64,000 nucleotides of DNA from an uncultured Aquimarina sp. (GCA_947498815.1 CANMLU010000001.1:310001-374000); one strand, 5' to 3'; positions 9,093 through 17,153 are shown, numbered from the stretch's first letter. The notes: generated from the sequence alone by a model not told the origin. Numbers and translations: made by a program.

Positions 9093-9437
9093 TTACCCAT
9101 TAGATGATTTAACCTCTTCGATTTTTGATTTTACAGTATTAAATTTATCATCCAGCCTTTTACCGCTTTTATAGGTCATTTTTAATTTATTGGCTTTTAA
9201 ATATACTTTAATGATATATGTATCATTACTTTCGGTATAATTTATAGCTTCACTCGTATCTGTTGGAAAATCTGTAAAATTTTCCTTTAAGATTTCATAT
9301 ACACTTCCATGTTGATCTGTTGTCAACGTAGCCGAGTATGAAGTTTCATATTTTGAAGTATTGTAGACCGTGTTTACAGTGCTTCCGCAAGCGCTAAATA
9401 AAAACGCTAAAGAGATTTTTAAAATTTTAAAATTCAT
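9093..9437 (-). CDS. Small predicted lipoprotein at the end of the peptide operon
   Basis: 114 residues. The N-terminus MNFKILKISLAFLFSAC is a lipoprotein signal with the cysteine at 17, so the mature protein should be lipid-anchored. The rest (about 95 residues) is polar, with two beta-rich parts (YETSYSATLTTDQHGSVYEIL, YIIKVYLKANKLKMTYKSGKRL). It starts five bases after the exporter gene ends, which puts it in the same transcript. An accessory or immunity-like role is possible by position only; I do not recognise the family. Confidence 0.65.
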   Translation of the reverse strand: MNFKILKISLAFLFSACGSTVNTVYNTSKYETSYSATLTTDQHGSVYEILKENFTDFPTDTSEAINYTESNDTYIIKVYLKANKLKMTYKSGKRLDDKFNTVKSKIEEVKSSNG

Positions 9438-9442
9438 GTTTT

Positions 9443-11644
9443 CTATATATTTAATTGATTTTTAACTAAGGAATAATAATTCCCTTCTTTTTTGATTAAT
9501 TCTTTATGTGTTCCTTGTTCGACTACTTCACCTTCTGATAAAACAATGATCTGATCTGCATTTTGAACTGTGCTTAACCTATGCGCAATGATAACTACTG
9601 TTTTATCCTTAAATAATTTTTGCAAATTCTCATGGATTTCCTTTTCATTAATGGCGTCAAGCGCAGAGGTTGCTTCATCCAAGAAAATGTATCTAGGATT
9701 TTTATAAATAGCTCTTGCAATCAAAATTCGTTGTTTTTGTCCACCAGACATGCCACTTCCTCCAGAACCAATTCTGGTTAACTCTTTTAGAGCAAGAGAA
9801 TTAACAAACTTGTCTAGGTTAACTGCTTTTAGAGCCAGAAACATTTTCTCTTTATCTACATTTTCATCATTGGTGGCGACATTTCTTTCAATAGTATCAT
9901 TAAAGATGTACCCATCCTGCATTACTACTCCAGAATTTTCACGAATACTTCTTGGAGAAACTTTAGTGATATCATGTTCTCCAAAAAGGATATTTCCTTG
10001 AGATGGAGAGAAAAACCTTAACAGTAATTTCATGAGTGTTGTTTTACCACTACCACTATGACCAACTATTGCAGTGACTTTCCCTTTTGGGATCACCAAA
10101 TCAATATCCTTAAGCACAAACTTACTGGCCAGACTATTGTATTTAAACCCTGTGTTTTTTAAGGTGATATCTACAGATCCTTGACTTAGATCTAATGTGG
10201 TATCCGACCCTTCTTCTTCTTCTTTTTGGGTATAGACTTCACTTAATCTATTAAAGCTTAAAAAGGCATCTTGTTGTGATCTAAAAAACACGAGTAATTG
10301 ATGAATAGGAGAGTTCATTTGCCCGATTATATATGAAATACTTAAAAGAGCACCCAAGGTCATATGGTCTCCAACAACATAATTAGCTGCCAAAAAAGTA
10401 ACCAGAATATTTTTCAACTGATTAAAGAAAGTGAATCCCATAGATTGAAACTGTTCAATCTTAAGTGACTTTATATTGATATTGAATAGTCTATTCTGTA
10501 AAGTGATCCATTCATTTTTCTTGTAGTCCTCATATTGGTTCAACTTCATTTCCTTGATACCGTTATAAAACTCGTATACTGCTTCTTGGTTTTCGGAACG
10601 TGCTCTAAATAACTTATAGTCTAGTACTTTTCTTTTTTTGAGCCAAAATACCGACCAGTATACCGCAATGACGGTGAGTCCTGTATACAGTAAAAAGAGA
10701 TAAAAATCATAATGCCATAAGATTACAGAATAGATGATTAACGTTAAAATCGAGAAGATGGTTAAAATACTATCTGATGTAAGAAATTCTTCGATTTTTA
10801 CATTATCCTGTATTCTTTGATTAAAATCTCCCGAGTTCTTGGAGTCGAAAAAATTTAAAGGCAGTTTAAGTATCTTATCCAAATACGAATAGATAATATC
10901 AATACTAAACCGATTTCCTATGAGGAGCGTAAACCAGTTCCTTAAAATACTCAAGGTCATGATTCCTAGGAAAACAAACAATTGCGCCAAAAGAATTAAA
11001 CTAATGTAACTTAAGTTTTTTTGATTAACTCCTTTATCAATTAATGCTTCGGTAAGAAAAGGAAGTATGATGTTTAAGACACTTCCTAATAGCACAAACG
11101 TCATTAATAAAAGCAACTTTTTCTTATGAGGAACAAGCAGCTCAAGGATGTTTTTAAATCTTTTTTTAAGATCGTTTTGCTTTTTAAACGAGTAAAACTT
11201 TTCTGTAGGGTTTAAAAACAATGCAATCCCGTCTTCACCTTCTATTAACCAGGGTTTTTTAAATTCGTCTTCGCTTAAAGTTATTTTACCATGTGCCGGA
11301 TCTGCCACATGAAACTGTCTTTTTCCTTTGTGCAAGGTTACGGTCTCTAAAACCAAAAAGTGATTTTTATTCCAGAACAAGATACAAGGAAACTCCTTGA
11401 CGTATTTTGTTAATTGGTTTAAATCTAATTTTGTTGAAAACGCCTTAAATCCTGTTTTTTTTGCAGCATTGATAATACTGAGCATAGAGACTCCATCTTT
11501 TCCGATTTCACATAGTTGCCTTAAGCTGTGTAACGAAAACTTATTTCCGTAGTAGCTGGTAATCATACTTAACGAAGCCGGACCACAGTCCATGAGATCA
11601 TGCTGACGCACAAATTTTATATTTGAGTTACTTTTTCTAAACAT
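9443..11644 (-). CDS. C39-peptidase ABC exporter for double-glycine leader peptides
   Basis: 733 residues from the ATG at 11644; a longer in-frame start at 11698 would overlap the upstream gene by 62 bases. Three domains in order: a C39 cysteine peptidase (Cys20 in HDLMDCGPASL, His95 in NKNHFLVLE, Asp115 in DPAHG), six membrane helices (about 160-430), and an ATPase with Walker A GHSGSGKTTL, signature SGGQKQRILIARAI, Walker B YIFLDEATSALD and the H-loop AHRLS. Proteins of this layout cut after GG in a leader and export the core peptide. The seven double-glycine peptides encoded at 13.6-20.6 kb are the obvious substrates. All catalytic residues are present. Confidence 0.95.
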   Translation of the reverse strand: MFRKSNSNIKFVRQHDLMDCGPASLSMITSYYGNKFSLHSLRQLCEIGKDGVSMLSIINAAKKTGFKAFSTKLDLNQLTKYVKEFPCILFWNKNHFLVLETVTLHKGKRQFHVADPAHGKITLSEDEFKKPWLIEGEDGIALFLNPTEKFYSFKKQNDLKKRFKNILELLVPHKKKLLLLMTFVLLGSVLNIILPFLTEALIDKGVNQKNLSYISLILLAQLFVFLGIMTLSILRNWFTLLIGNRFSIDIIYSYLDKILKLPLNFFDSKNSGDFNQRIQDNVKIEEFLTSDSILTIFSILTLIIYSVILWHYDFYLFLLYTGLTVIAVYWSVFWLKKRKVLDYKLFRARSENQEAVYEFYNGIKEMKLNQYEDYKKNEWITLQNRLFNINIKSLKIEQFQSMGFTFFNQLKNILVTFLAANYVVGDHMTLGALLSISYIIGQMNSPIHQLLVFFRSQQDAFLSFNRLSEVYTQKEEEEGSDTTLDLSQGSVDITLKNTGFKYNSLASKFVLKDIDLVIPKGKVTAIVGHSGSGKTTLMKLLLRFFSPSQGNILFGEHDITKVSPRSIRENSGVVMQDGYIFNDTIERNVATNDENVDKEKMFLALKAVNLDKFVNSLALKELTRIGSGGSGMSGGQKQRILIARAIYKNPRYIFLDEATSALDAINEKEIHENLQKLFKDKTVVIIAHRLSTVQNADQIIVLSEGEVVEQGTHKELIKKEGNYYSLVKNQLNI

Positions 11645-12152
11645 TTGCAGTGTTTTTTGGATACATTTTTGTGTGAGAAAATCTGTAAAAACTAGCAACT
11701 ATGTGTTTAAAGTAAACAGAATCTTTTCGTACTACTATTGTCAAAATATCGCTGTGTTTATTAGGATCAAGCAATAGATTCGTGAACATTATATAGCCTT
11801 TAAAATACTTGCTAATTACTCTGGACCAGAGTTTGATTCTAGATAGGCCTCTTCGCTCCACTTTATTGTTGTTAATCTGCTCTGGTTGATTGTGCATTTG
11901 CAAGAATACGGCGTCGTGTTTAAGTGACATTCTTGTACAAAATGCAGCAATGGTTTTTGAAGTCTTATAATCTTTACTGGCAGTATTGCTATCGCAGTTT
12001 AAAGCAACTTCCAAAACGTCTATATCCTCTCCGTGATAATCTTGATAAACGATACCGGATGGTCTAACCATAAGTTGATACTCTACATTGTCTTTATTAA
12101 AAAAGACGTAATTGTTTGGGCTTTCCTCTATAATTTCATAACCTTGGTCCAT
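11637..12152 (-). CDS. Unknown protein between oxygenase and exporter in the peptide operon
   Basis: 171 residues, no signal peptide or membrane helix, no family I recognise. The N-terminal half is acidic (YEIIEESPNNYVFFNKDNVEYQLMVRPSG); the C-terminal half is basic and aromatic (RRGLSRIKLWSRVISKYFKGYIMF). It sits 12 bases after the JmjC-type gene and overlaps the exporter start by eight bases, so translation is probably coupled. Roles such as leader binding, a chaperone for the modifying enzyme or immunity can be imagined from position, but nothing in the sequence decides among them. Confidence 0.65.
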   Translation of the reverse strand: MDQGYEIIEESPNNYVFFNKDNVEYQLMVRPSGIVYQDYHGEDIDVLEVALNCDSNTASKDYKTSKTIAAFCTRMSLKHDAVFLQMHNQPEQINNNKVERRGLSRIKLWSRVISKYFKGYIMFTNLLLDPNKHSDILTIVVRKDSVYFKHIVASFYRFSHTKMYPKNTANV

Positions 12153-12164
12153 AGTAATATGTTT

Positions 12165-13460
12165 TTAAGCCACATGATATTCTTGTGGTACTTTGATTGT
12201 TTTAATTCCTTTGTTGTTTAATAGTATCTTCAAGAAATACAAGATCACTTCAGAAGGGAATTCGGCATACTTATCAAACAGTGCGCTTACCTTTATATCC
12301 TTTCCTTTATTGAGTAGATCTACGATTTCAACCAACTCCGGGAAGTATTTAAAAGATACTTTTGATCCCCGAACATATATATTGATTCGATTTTCTGCTT
12401 TTTCCAAATTAATTTTGAAAGGACCATTAAGTTGAACAACTTCATCTTCAAGACCAGGGAAATATTCTTTACCAGGCTCAATTTTTTTATGTTTGTTAAG
12501 AGGAATATTTTGCCATCCTCCGTTACTGATCAAACATTTTTTATACTCATTGTATGTTTGTTTTAAGAAATCTCTGAGCGGTGCATCCATGGTTTGGTTA
12601 TCAACCTTTAGGGTTGATAAAAAGTCATAGAATGTATTTTCGTTATTCATATAATCGATTTGACTTTCGATAATACTCTGATCGTTTTTCAGGAATAAGT
12701 TTTTGATAGTTTCGATCATTAATTTCGAAAAATCGTATCGGGTTGGATTGTTAAACCACAAGGTTACTCCAATCGAGAAGTCTCCAGAATACCCTACATG
12801 ATGTTTATTCCAAGGCATGTAATACAAGTCTCCGGTACCAAATTTGAATTCTTTTGCATGCTCTAGCAAAGGTTCAATATCTTTGTTATTAGACACCCCT
12901 TTAGCTACTTCTTTGTAGACATCCTCGTCCCATACATACATGGTCTTATCTCCAGGGCCGAGGTGGTAGTGTAAAACATTTTCTCCGCGGTTATCGGTAT
13001 GAATACCCAGAGGGGTCCATCCGTAGTTACCGATAAAAGTGGTAAGCTCTAAGCCCCATGGCGGGATCCCGATGGTATCCAATAAAGGTTGTACTGTTTT
13101 TAATATGTATTCTGCCAGGATCTCAGAATGTTTTTCCCCATAATTGGTGATAATCCCAAAGTTATCTCCAAAAACTCTTTTTGAGTATTCCTGTATGTTT
13201 TCACCATCTTTTAATGGATTGGCTTTTAAAAGTTTTCTGGTTTCTGAATCAGGTAATTCTTCACCATTGATATAGAGTCTAAAACCATTTTCTATATCAA
13301 GTCTGTTTATCCTTGACTGAAGCATTTCAAAAACTCCGTCATTTAAGGTGTTTACTAAACTATCGGCTAGCACATTCTTATATACGCTCGTTTCTGTGAA
13401 CGATGCATTTTTTTCAATAAAATTGAGCCACCAGTCTCTATTAAAACTAGAATCTTGCAT
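12165..13460 (-). CDS. JmjC-type 2-oxoglutarate/iron oxygenase of the peptide operon
   Basis: 431 residues. The iron ligands are visible: His154 and Asp156 in PLGIHTDNRGENVLHYHLGPGDKT and a distal histidine at 220/221 in MPWNKHHVGYSGDFSIGVTLWF. The catalytic barrel spans about 100-240; the C-terminal part (about 370-431, LVEIVDLLNKGKDIKVSALFDKY) looks like a small winged-helix unit, a layout that recalls ribosomal oxygenases such as YcfD, though close relation is not shown. The gene lies 178 bases after the last of five precursor genes and before the exporter. Inferred role: hydroxylation or another oxidation of the leader-guided peptides, perhaps of their lysines or acidic residues. Confidence 0.75.
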   Translation of the reverse strand: MQDSSFNRDWWLNFIEKNASFTETSVYKNVLADSLVNTLNDGVFEMLQSRINRLDIENGFRLYINGEELPDSETRKLLKANPLKDGENIQEYSKRVFGDNFGIITNYGEKHSEILAEYILKTVQPLLDTIGIPPWGLELTTFIGNYGWTPLGIHTDNRGENVLHYHLGPGDKTMYVWDEDVYKEVAKGVSNNKDIEPLLEHAKEFKFGTGDLYYMPWNKHHVGYSGDFSIGVTLWFNNPTRYDFSKLMIETIKNLFLKNDQSIIESQIDYMNNENTFYDFLSTLKVDNQTMDAPLRDFLKQTYNEYKKCLISNGGWQNIPLNKHKKIEPGKEYFPGLEDEVVQLNGPFKINLEKAENRINIYVRGSKVSFKYFPELVEIVDLLNKGKDIKVSALFDKYAEFPSEVILYFLKILLNNKGIKTIKVPQEYHVA

Positions 13461-13638
13461 AATATTTTTTTTAATAATTAGTGATAATTTATCTCCTCAG
13501 AAGGAGCTTTAATCTACTCCCAAAAAGGAGTGCATATAGTGCCTGTGCAAATTGAATTTGTTTTGAAACGCACTATTTTGGTGACAGAATCCTTAAGAAA
13601 ACAGGTACTACTTTGTAAAGGTTTTTCTTGAATTAAAT
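13461..13638. other. Leader-proximal spacer with two small hairpins before the oxygenase gene
   Basis: The spacer between the last precursor and the oxygenase holds two short inverted repeats, CTCCT/AGGAG near 13494-13508 and ACTCC/GGAGT near 13515-13531. Neither is followed by a convincing T-run on the minus strand, so they look more like RNA-processing or stability elements than full terminators. They could lower expression of the enzymes relative to the precursors. Confidence 0.4.
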
Positions 13639-13794
13639 TTATTGTGGATCGTTTCCCCCGCTACACTTACATTTACATTTGCACTTTACAATTTCATTAT
13701 CTCCCTCTCTACCGCCAATAATCGTGGCACTTTGAAGTGCAGATAATTCTTTTTTATCTAAGAATTTTTCTGGATTGAATTTACAATGTCCCAT
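13639..13794 (-). CDS. Double-glycine leader peptide with alternating Lys-Cys core (precursor 5)
   Basis: A 51-residue reading frame. The leader FNPEKFLDKKELSALQSATIIGG matches the other four precursors, with the GG at residues 27-28. The predicted core of 23 residues begins REGDNEIV, then KCKCKCKC, and ends SGGNDPQ, so it has four cysteines and one serine. A further cysteine (Cys4) lies in the leader. The ATG is separated from the stop of precursor 4 by a single base, so translation is coupled. The alternating Lys-Cys would put all cysteines on one face of a beta strand; metal binding, disulfides or thioether formation are possible outcomes. This is the only one of the five with core cysteines. 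Confidence 0.85.
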   Translation of the reverse strand: MGHCKFNPEKFLDKKELSALQSATIIGGREGDNEIVKCKCKCKCSGGNDPQ

Positions 13795-13795
13795 T

Positions 13796-13936
13796 TTATC
13801 TTCTGTTCTTCTCTTTCTTTTCTTTTCTTTTGTCTACAACAACATCCTCAACACCTCCTCTAAGTGTATTATTTTCTAGTGCTGATAATTCTTCAATACC
13901 TAAGAATTCTTTTGGGTTTAATTTAAAGTTGTTCAT
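13796..13936 (-). CDS. Double-glycine leader peptide with Lys/Arg-rich tail (precursor 4)
   Basis: A 46-residue reading frame with leader FKLNPKEFLGIEELSALENNTLRGG and predicted core VEDVVVDKRKEKKEKNRR. The core contains no Ser, Thr or Cys, so it offers no substrate for Ser/Thr dehydration or thioether formation. The leader diverges more from precursors 1-3 than those do from each other. The stop is one base from the ATG of precursor 5. Its upstream spacer holds a strong hairpin. Confidence 0.82.
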   Translation of the reverse strand: MNNFKLNPKEFLGIEELSALENNTLRGGVEDVVVDKRKEKKEKNRR

Positions 13937-13970
13937 TTTTAAAAAGTTTAATTGTTAATCGGATTTTTTT

Positions 13971-14011
13971 AGATTTTGGCTTGATGTCATAAAACACCAA
14001 GCCAAAAATCT
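13971..14011 (-). other. Strong intergenic hairpin between precursors 3 and 4
   Basis: Arms AGATTTTGGCTTG (13971-13983) and CAAGCCAAAAATCT (13998-14011) pair almost perfectly around a 14-base loop. In the minus-strand transcript the stem is followed by A residues, not U, so it is not a standard intrinsic terminator. A role in protecting the upstream precursor messages from exonucleases is likely. Confidence 0.65.
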
Positions 14012-14021
14012 GATGAAAAGA

Positions 14022-14165
14022 TTATTGAGCTGCACGCTCTTTTTTCTTCTCTTTTTTCACTTCTACGTCTAACTCAGAAGCTCCACCTCTTACAGTTTCG
14101 TTTTCTAGTGCAGATAATTCCTGAACATCTAAGAATTTTTCTGCGTTTGCATTATTGTTACTCAT
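14022..14165 (-). CDS. Double-glycine leader peptide with Lys/Glu-rich tail (precursor 3)
   Basis: A 47-residue reading frame. Leader ANAEKFLDVQELSALENETVRGG, predicted core ASELDVEVKKEKKKERAAQ with one serine and no cysteine. The leader is nearly identical to those of precursors 1 and 2, which shows recent duplication, while the core keeps the pattern acidic-hydrophobic-valine followed by KKEKKKE. Hairpins lie on both sides of the gene. Confidence 0.86.
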   Translation of the reverse strand: MSNNNANAEKFLDVQELSALENETVRGGASELDVEVKKEKKKERAAQ

Positions 14166-14200
14166 TTTTAAAAAATTTTAATAGTTAATTTTAATTTTTA

Positions 14201-14240
14201 GATTATGGTTTGGTATTCTGCAATACCAAACCATAAAATC
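14201..14240 (-). other. Strong intergenic hairpin between precursors 2 and 3
   Basis: Arms GATTATGGTTTGGTATT (14201-14217) and AATACCAAACCATAAAATC (14222-14240) form a long stem with a four-base loop. It lacks a U-run on either side in the minus-strand transcript. It occupies the same relative position as the hairpin at 13971-14011 but has a different sequence, so the structure rather than the sequence is conserved. Confidence 0.65.
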
Positions 14241-14264
14241 TATTAAGAAGATTTGCTGAATGGC

Positions 14265-14405
14265 TTACTGAGCAGCCTCTTTTTTCTTCTCTTTTTTCAC
14301 TTCGATATCTGTATCGGCAGTTCCCCCTTTTACAGTTTCGTTTTCTAGTGCTGACAATTCTTGAACATCTAAGAATTTTTCTACGTTTGAATTATTGTTA
14401 TTCAT
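14265..14405 (-). CDS. Double-glycine leader peptide with Lys/Glu-rich tail (precursor 2)
   Basis: A 46-residue reading frame. Leader SNVEKFLDVQELSALENETVKGG, predicted core TADTDIEVKKEKKKEAAQ with two threonines and no cysteine. It starts 18 bases after precursor 1 ends. If the split LanB acts on this peptide it could only make dehydrobutyrines, not lanthionine rings, within the core. Confidence 0.86.
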   Translation of the reverse strand: MNNNNSNVEKFLDVQELSALENETVKGGTADTDIEVKKEKKKEAAQ

Positions 14406-14423
14406 CTTTAAAAATTTTAAATG

Positions 14424-14561
14424 TTACTGAATTGCTGCTTTTTTCTCTTTTTTCTTCTCAACTTTGATATCTTCGTTACCACCTCTTAAGGTTTCGTTTT
14501 CTAAAGCTGATAATTCTTGAACATCTAAGAATTTTTCTACGTTTGATTTACTGTTACTCAT
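14424..14561 (-). CDS. Double-glycine leader peptide with Lys/Glu-rich tail (precursor 1)
   Basis: A 45-residue reading frame, first gene after the promoter. Leader SNVEKFLDVQELSALENETLRGG, predicted core NEDIKVEKKKEKKAAIQ, with no Ser, Thr or Cys at all. The leader fits C39-peptidase processing: a hydrophobic, acidic helix ending in GG. Four of the five genes in this array share the Lys/Glu tail, so the tail is selected for and not random sequence. What is done to it is unknown. Confidence 0.86.
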   Translation of the reverse strand: MSNSKSNVEKFLDVQELSALENETLRGGNEDIKVEKKKEKKAAIQ

Positions 14562-14655
14562 TTTTATAATATTTAAATAATAAACACCTACTCTGTTTTA
14601 AGGTTTTTCGGTTTCCACCTTTGCTGTTGCACAACATTTTGTTTTTTGATCGAGT

Positions 14656-14687
14656 CAAAGATATGCCCAAGAAAATGCTCAAAACAA
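14656..14687 (-). promoter_or_regulatory. Promoter of the five-precursor operon
   Basis: Read on the minus strand: TTG (plus positions 14685-14687), 21 bases, TATCTTTG (plus positions 14656-14663), an exact fit to the Bacteroidota consensus. Transcription would start near 14650, leaving a leader of roughly 90 bases before precursor 1. The directly repeated 22-mer at 14699-14742 lies 12 bases upstream of the TTG, where an activator would bind. Confidence 0.7.
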
Positions 14688-14698
14688 GTCATGTAAAT

Positions 14699-14742
14699 CG
14701 GTATTCTGGGAATTCAGACTCGGTATTCTGGGAATTCAGACT
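14699..14742. repeat. Two perfect tandem 22-base repeats, putative AraC-type operator
   Basis: Two identical 22-base units (14699-14720 and 14721-14742), each holding ATTCTGGGAATTCAGAC, itself nearly palindromic. The units sit between the divergent precursor operon and the split LanB genes. A related direct repeat with 21-base spacing precedes the peptide genes at 19864 and 20491. Two turns of spacing suit a dimeric AraC-family activator, and two such regulators are encoded at 18029 and 20800. Binding itself is inference. Confidence 0.65.
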
Positions 14743-14867
14743 TTGGTTTATTAATTGTAAAACACTGATTGTCAGTTGTTTTTGAAGTTTGTTTTTAAAA
14801 AGAATCTTAAAACAGAAAACAGTATATTTATAGCCTAGTATAGACCACACAATAACATCACTACCTC

Positions 14868-17147
14868 TTGAAACTAAAAAACCCATACACGTTTTTTGAC
14901 CAATTTTGTCTTAGAACACCACTTTTACCCCTGGACTTTTATCATAATCTTACCAGAGAAGCACATATTTCGACCGAAAAGTTTAAAGATATTTGGACAG
15001 ATGCTATCGTAAGAGAGGCAATTTTCCTGGCTTCACCAGAGCTTTTCGACGAAATTGAGAAGTGGTTGACTGGTAAAATATCAGATACCAAAAAAATTAT
15101 CCGGCTTCAATCTTCACTATTAAAGTACATATCCAGGATGAGCTCACGTTGTACTCCCTTTGGGCTATTTGCGGGATGTAGTATGGGAAAATTTGGTGAC
15201 ACTACCAATATAACGTTGGCCGACTATAATAAAAATGAAAGACAAACGCGCTTTGATATGAATTTTTTGGTCGCTTTTTCTCAAAAACTGGCCCAGGAAG
15301 ATGTGATTAAAAAGCAGTTGTTATGGTATCCCAATTCAAGTCTATATAAAATAGGAGAACAGTATCGATATATAGAATATAGATACAATCAGCATAACCG
15401 AAGAGAACATTCTATTGAAGCAGTTGGGTATTCTTCCTATCTGGAAACTATTATAGAAAATGCAAAACAAGGCAAAAACATAGATGAATTGGCCAAACTA
15501 TTGGTCGATGATGATATCAGCTTTGAGGAGGCTTCGGGCTTTGTTGATGAATTGATTGAAAATCAAATTTTAATTAGTGAGATCGAACCTACGGTCACTG
15601 GAACCGATTTTTTGGAACAATTAGAAACTTCTCTTCGTAAATTAGAAAACACCGCGCCAATCCTTGAAGAGATTGCTCATTACAAAGGATTTTTGCGTCA
15701 GGTAGATCAAAAGCTCGGTAACAATGCACAGGACTATTTGCAGCTTAGTGAGCGTTTGGATACATTAAAGACGGCTTTCGAGTTAAAATATCTTTTCCAG
15801 ACAGATATGTATACCTTGACAGAGTCGAACCAGTTGCAAATACGATGGGCCTATAAATTAAAGAGGGCATTAACCCTTTTGAATAAGATAACTATAGCAC
15901 CAGCAGAAACTAACTTGGAAAAGTTTAAGGAAGCCTTCGTTGCACGTTATGAAACACAGGAAATCCCATTGGCAATAGCTTTGGATACCGAAGTAGGGAT
16001 TGGATATCTGCAACACCAAAATGCAAATGATTCTACCTCTTTTTTGGATGATTTATATATTCCGGCGAGACGTGAGTCCAGAGAAAGGATATCCTGGAGC
16101 CCTGTGCATAAAATATTAAACAGTAAATTGCAGAATCTTAAAGATGGCAATACGCATATCCTGGAGTTAGAAGATCAGGATGTCGAAGACCTCGAACTCA
16201 ATTGGAACGACCTACCCGATACCATGTCAACAATCGCCAAAATTGCAATGGTAGATGGCGAAGAAAAAATGATAATATCCTCACTAGGAGGTGCTTCTGC
16301 TGGAAACCTGCTAGGTAGATTTACGACCGGGAACACACAAATTTTAGAATTTGTAAAGCAGATTACCAACAAAGAGCAAGAAATGCTGCAAAATAAAATT
16401 TTGGCAGAGGTCATACACCTGCCCGAATCAAGAACGGGTAATGTGATACGTAGAGCTTCAGTAAGAGACTATGAGATTCCGTATTTGGGAAAATCTAACC
16501 TTCCCGAAGCACAACAAATTACCATTGACGATCTTATGATATCGGTAAAATATGGCAAAGTTGTTTTGCGTTCAAAAAAATTAAATAAAGAGATTGTTCC
16601 AAGGCTTACCAATGCTCATAATTATAGTGCAAACGCCTTGCCGGTATATCATTTGTTATGTGATTTACAAACCCAGGGGATTCGGTCTGGGATCGGTTTT
16701 TATTGGGGCGAAGGACTCGAAAAAAGAGCCTTTTTGCCCAGAGTAGTGTATAAAGATTTTATTTTGGCAAAGGCCAGATGGAAAATCACTATCCAGGATA
16801 TACCTTATATAAAGGAGTATCAGCAAATGAAGGTAAAAGATTTAATGGATGCCATAAAAAAATGGAGACTGGAGTGTAACATGCCAAAGTTTGTGCAACT
16901 CATAGACAATGATAATACATTATTGATCAATTTAGAAAACAGTAACGCTGTCCGAATGTGGTTGGATACGATCAAGAAAAGAAGCGAATGTATCCTTGAA
17001 GAATTTTTGTTTGCACAACAAGAAGGCATTGTGAAAAAACAAGATATGCAATACACCAATCAATTTGTATTTTCATTTTATAACCAGGATAAGCTGGAGC
17101 AAGTAAAGAGCACAAGCAACATATCAAAAGCAGTAGAGGTGAATTAG
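14868..17147 (+). CDS. Lanthipeptide dehydratase, glutamylation half (split LanB)
   Basis: 759 residues with a TTG start; an in-frame TAA at 14853 and no nearby ATG leave few alternatives. LanB N-terminal landmarks: FCLRTPLLPLDFYHNL at the start, ISRMSSRCTPFGLFAGCSMG (about 85-105), and the later block VIRRASVRDYEIPYLG with VVLRSKKLNKEIVPRLTNAHNYS. Enzymes of this family use glutamyl-tRNA to glutamylate Ser or Thr in a leader-bearing peptide. The elimination half is a separate downstream gene, as in pinensin and thiopeptide systems. No LanC cyclase is present in the window. Substrates are inferred to be one or more of the seven double-glycine peptides. Divergent from the precursor operon. Confidence 0.88.
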   Translation: MKLKNPYTFFDQFCLRTPLLPLDFYHNLTREAHISTEKFKDIWTDAIVREAIFLASPELFDEIEKWLTGKISDTKKIIRLQSSLLKYISRMSSRCTPFGLFAGCSMGKFGDTTNITLADYNKNERQTRFDMNFLVAFSQKLAQEDVIKKQLLWYPNSSLYKIGEQYRYIEYRYNQHNRREHSIEAVGYSSYLETIIENAKQGKNIDELAKLLVDDDISFEEASGFVDELIENQILISEIEPTVTGTDFLEQLETSLRKLENTAPILEEIAHYKGFLRQVDQKLGNNAQDYLQLSERLDTLKTAFELKYLFQTDMYTLTESNQLQIRWAYKLKRALTLLNKITIAPAETNLEKFKEAFVARYETQEIPLAIALDTEVGIGYLQHQNANDSTSFLDDLYIPARRESRERISWSPVHKILNSKLQNLKDGNTHILELEDQDVEDLELNWNDLPDTMSTIAKIAMVDGEEKMIISSLGGASAGNLLGRFTTGNTQILEFVKQITNKEQEMLQNKILAEVIHLPESRTGNVIRRASVRDYEIPYLGKSNLPEAQQITIDDLMISVKYGKVVLRSKKLNKEIVPRLTNAHNYSANALPVYHLLCDLQTQGIRSGIGFYWGEGLEKRAFLPRVVYKDFILAKARWKITIQDIPYIKEYQQMKVKDLMDAIKKWRLECNMPKFVQLIDNDNTLLINLENSNAVRMWLDTIKKRSECILEEFLFAQQEGIVKKQDMQYTNQFVFSFYNQDKLEQVKSTSNISKAVEVN

Positions 17148-17153
17148 AGCCAT

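Noticed and set aside
13971-14240. Hairpins between precursors read as intrinsic terminators
   Set aside because: No U-run follows either stem in the minus-strand transcript, so they are listed as hairpins only.
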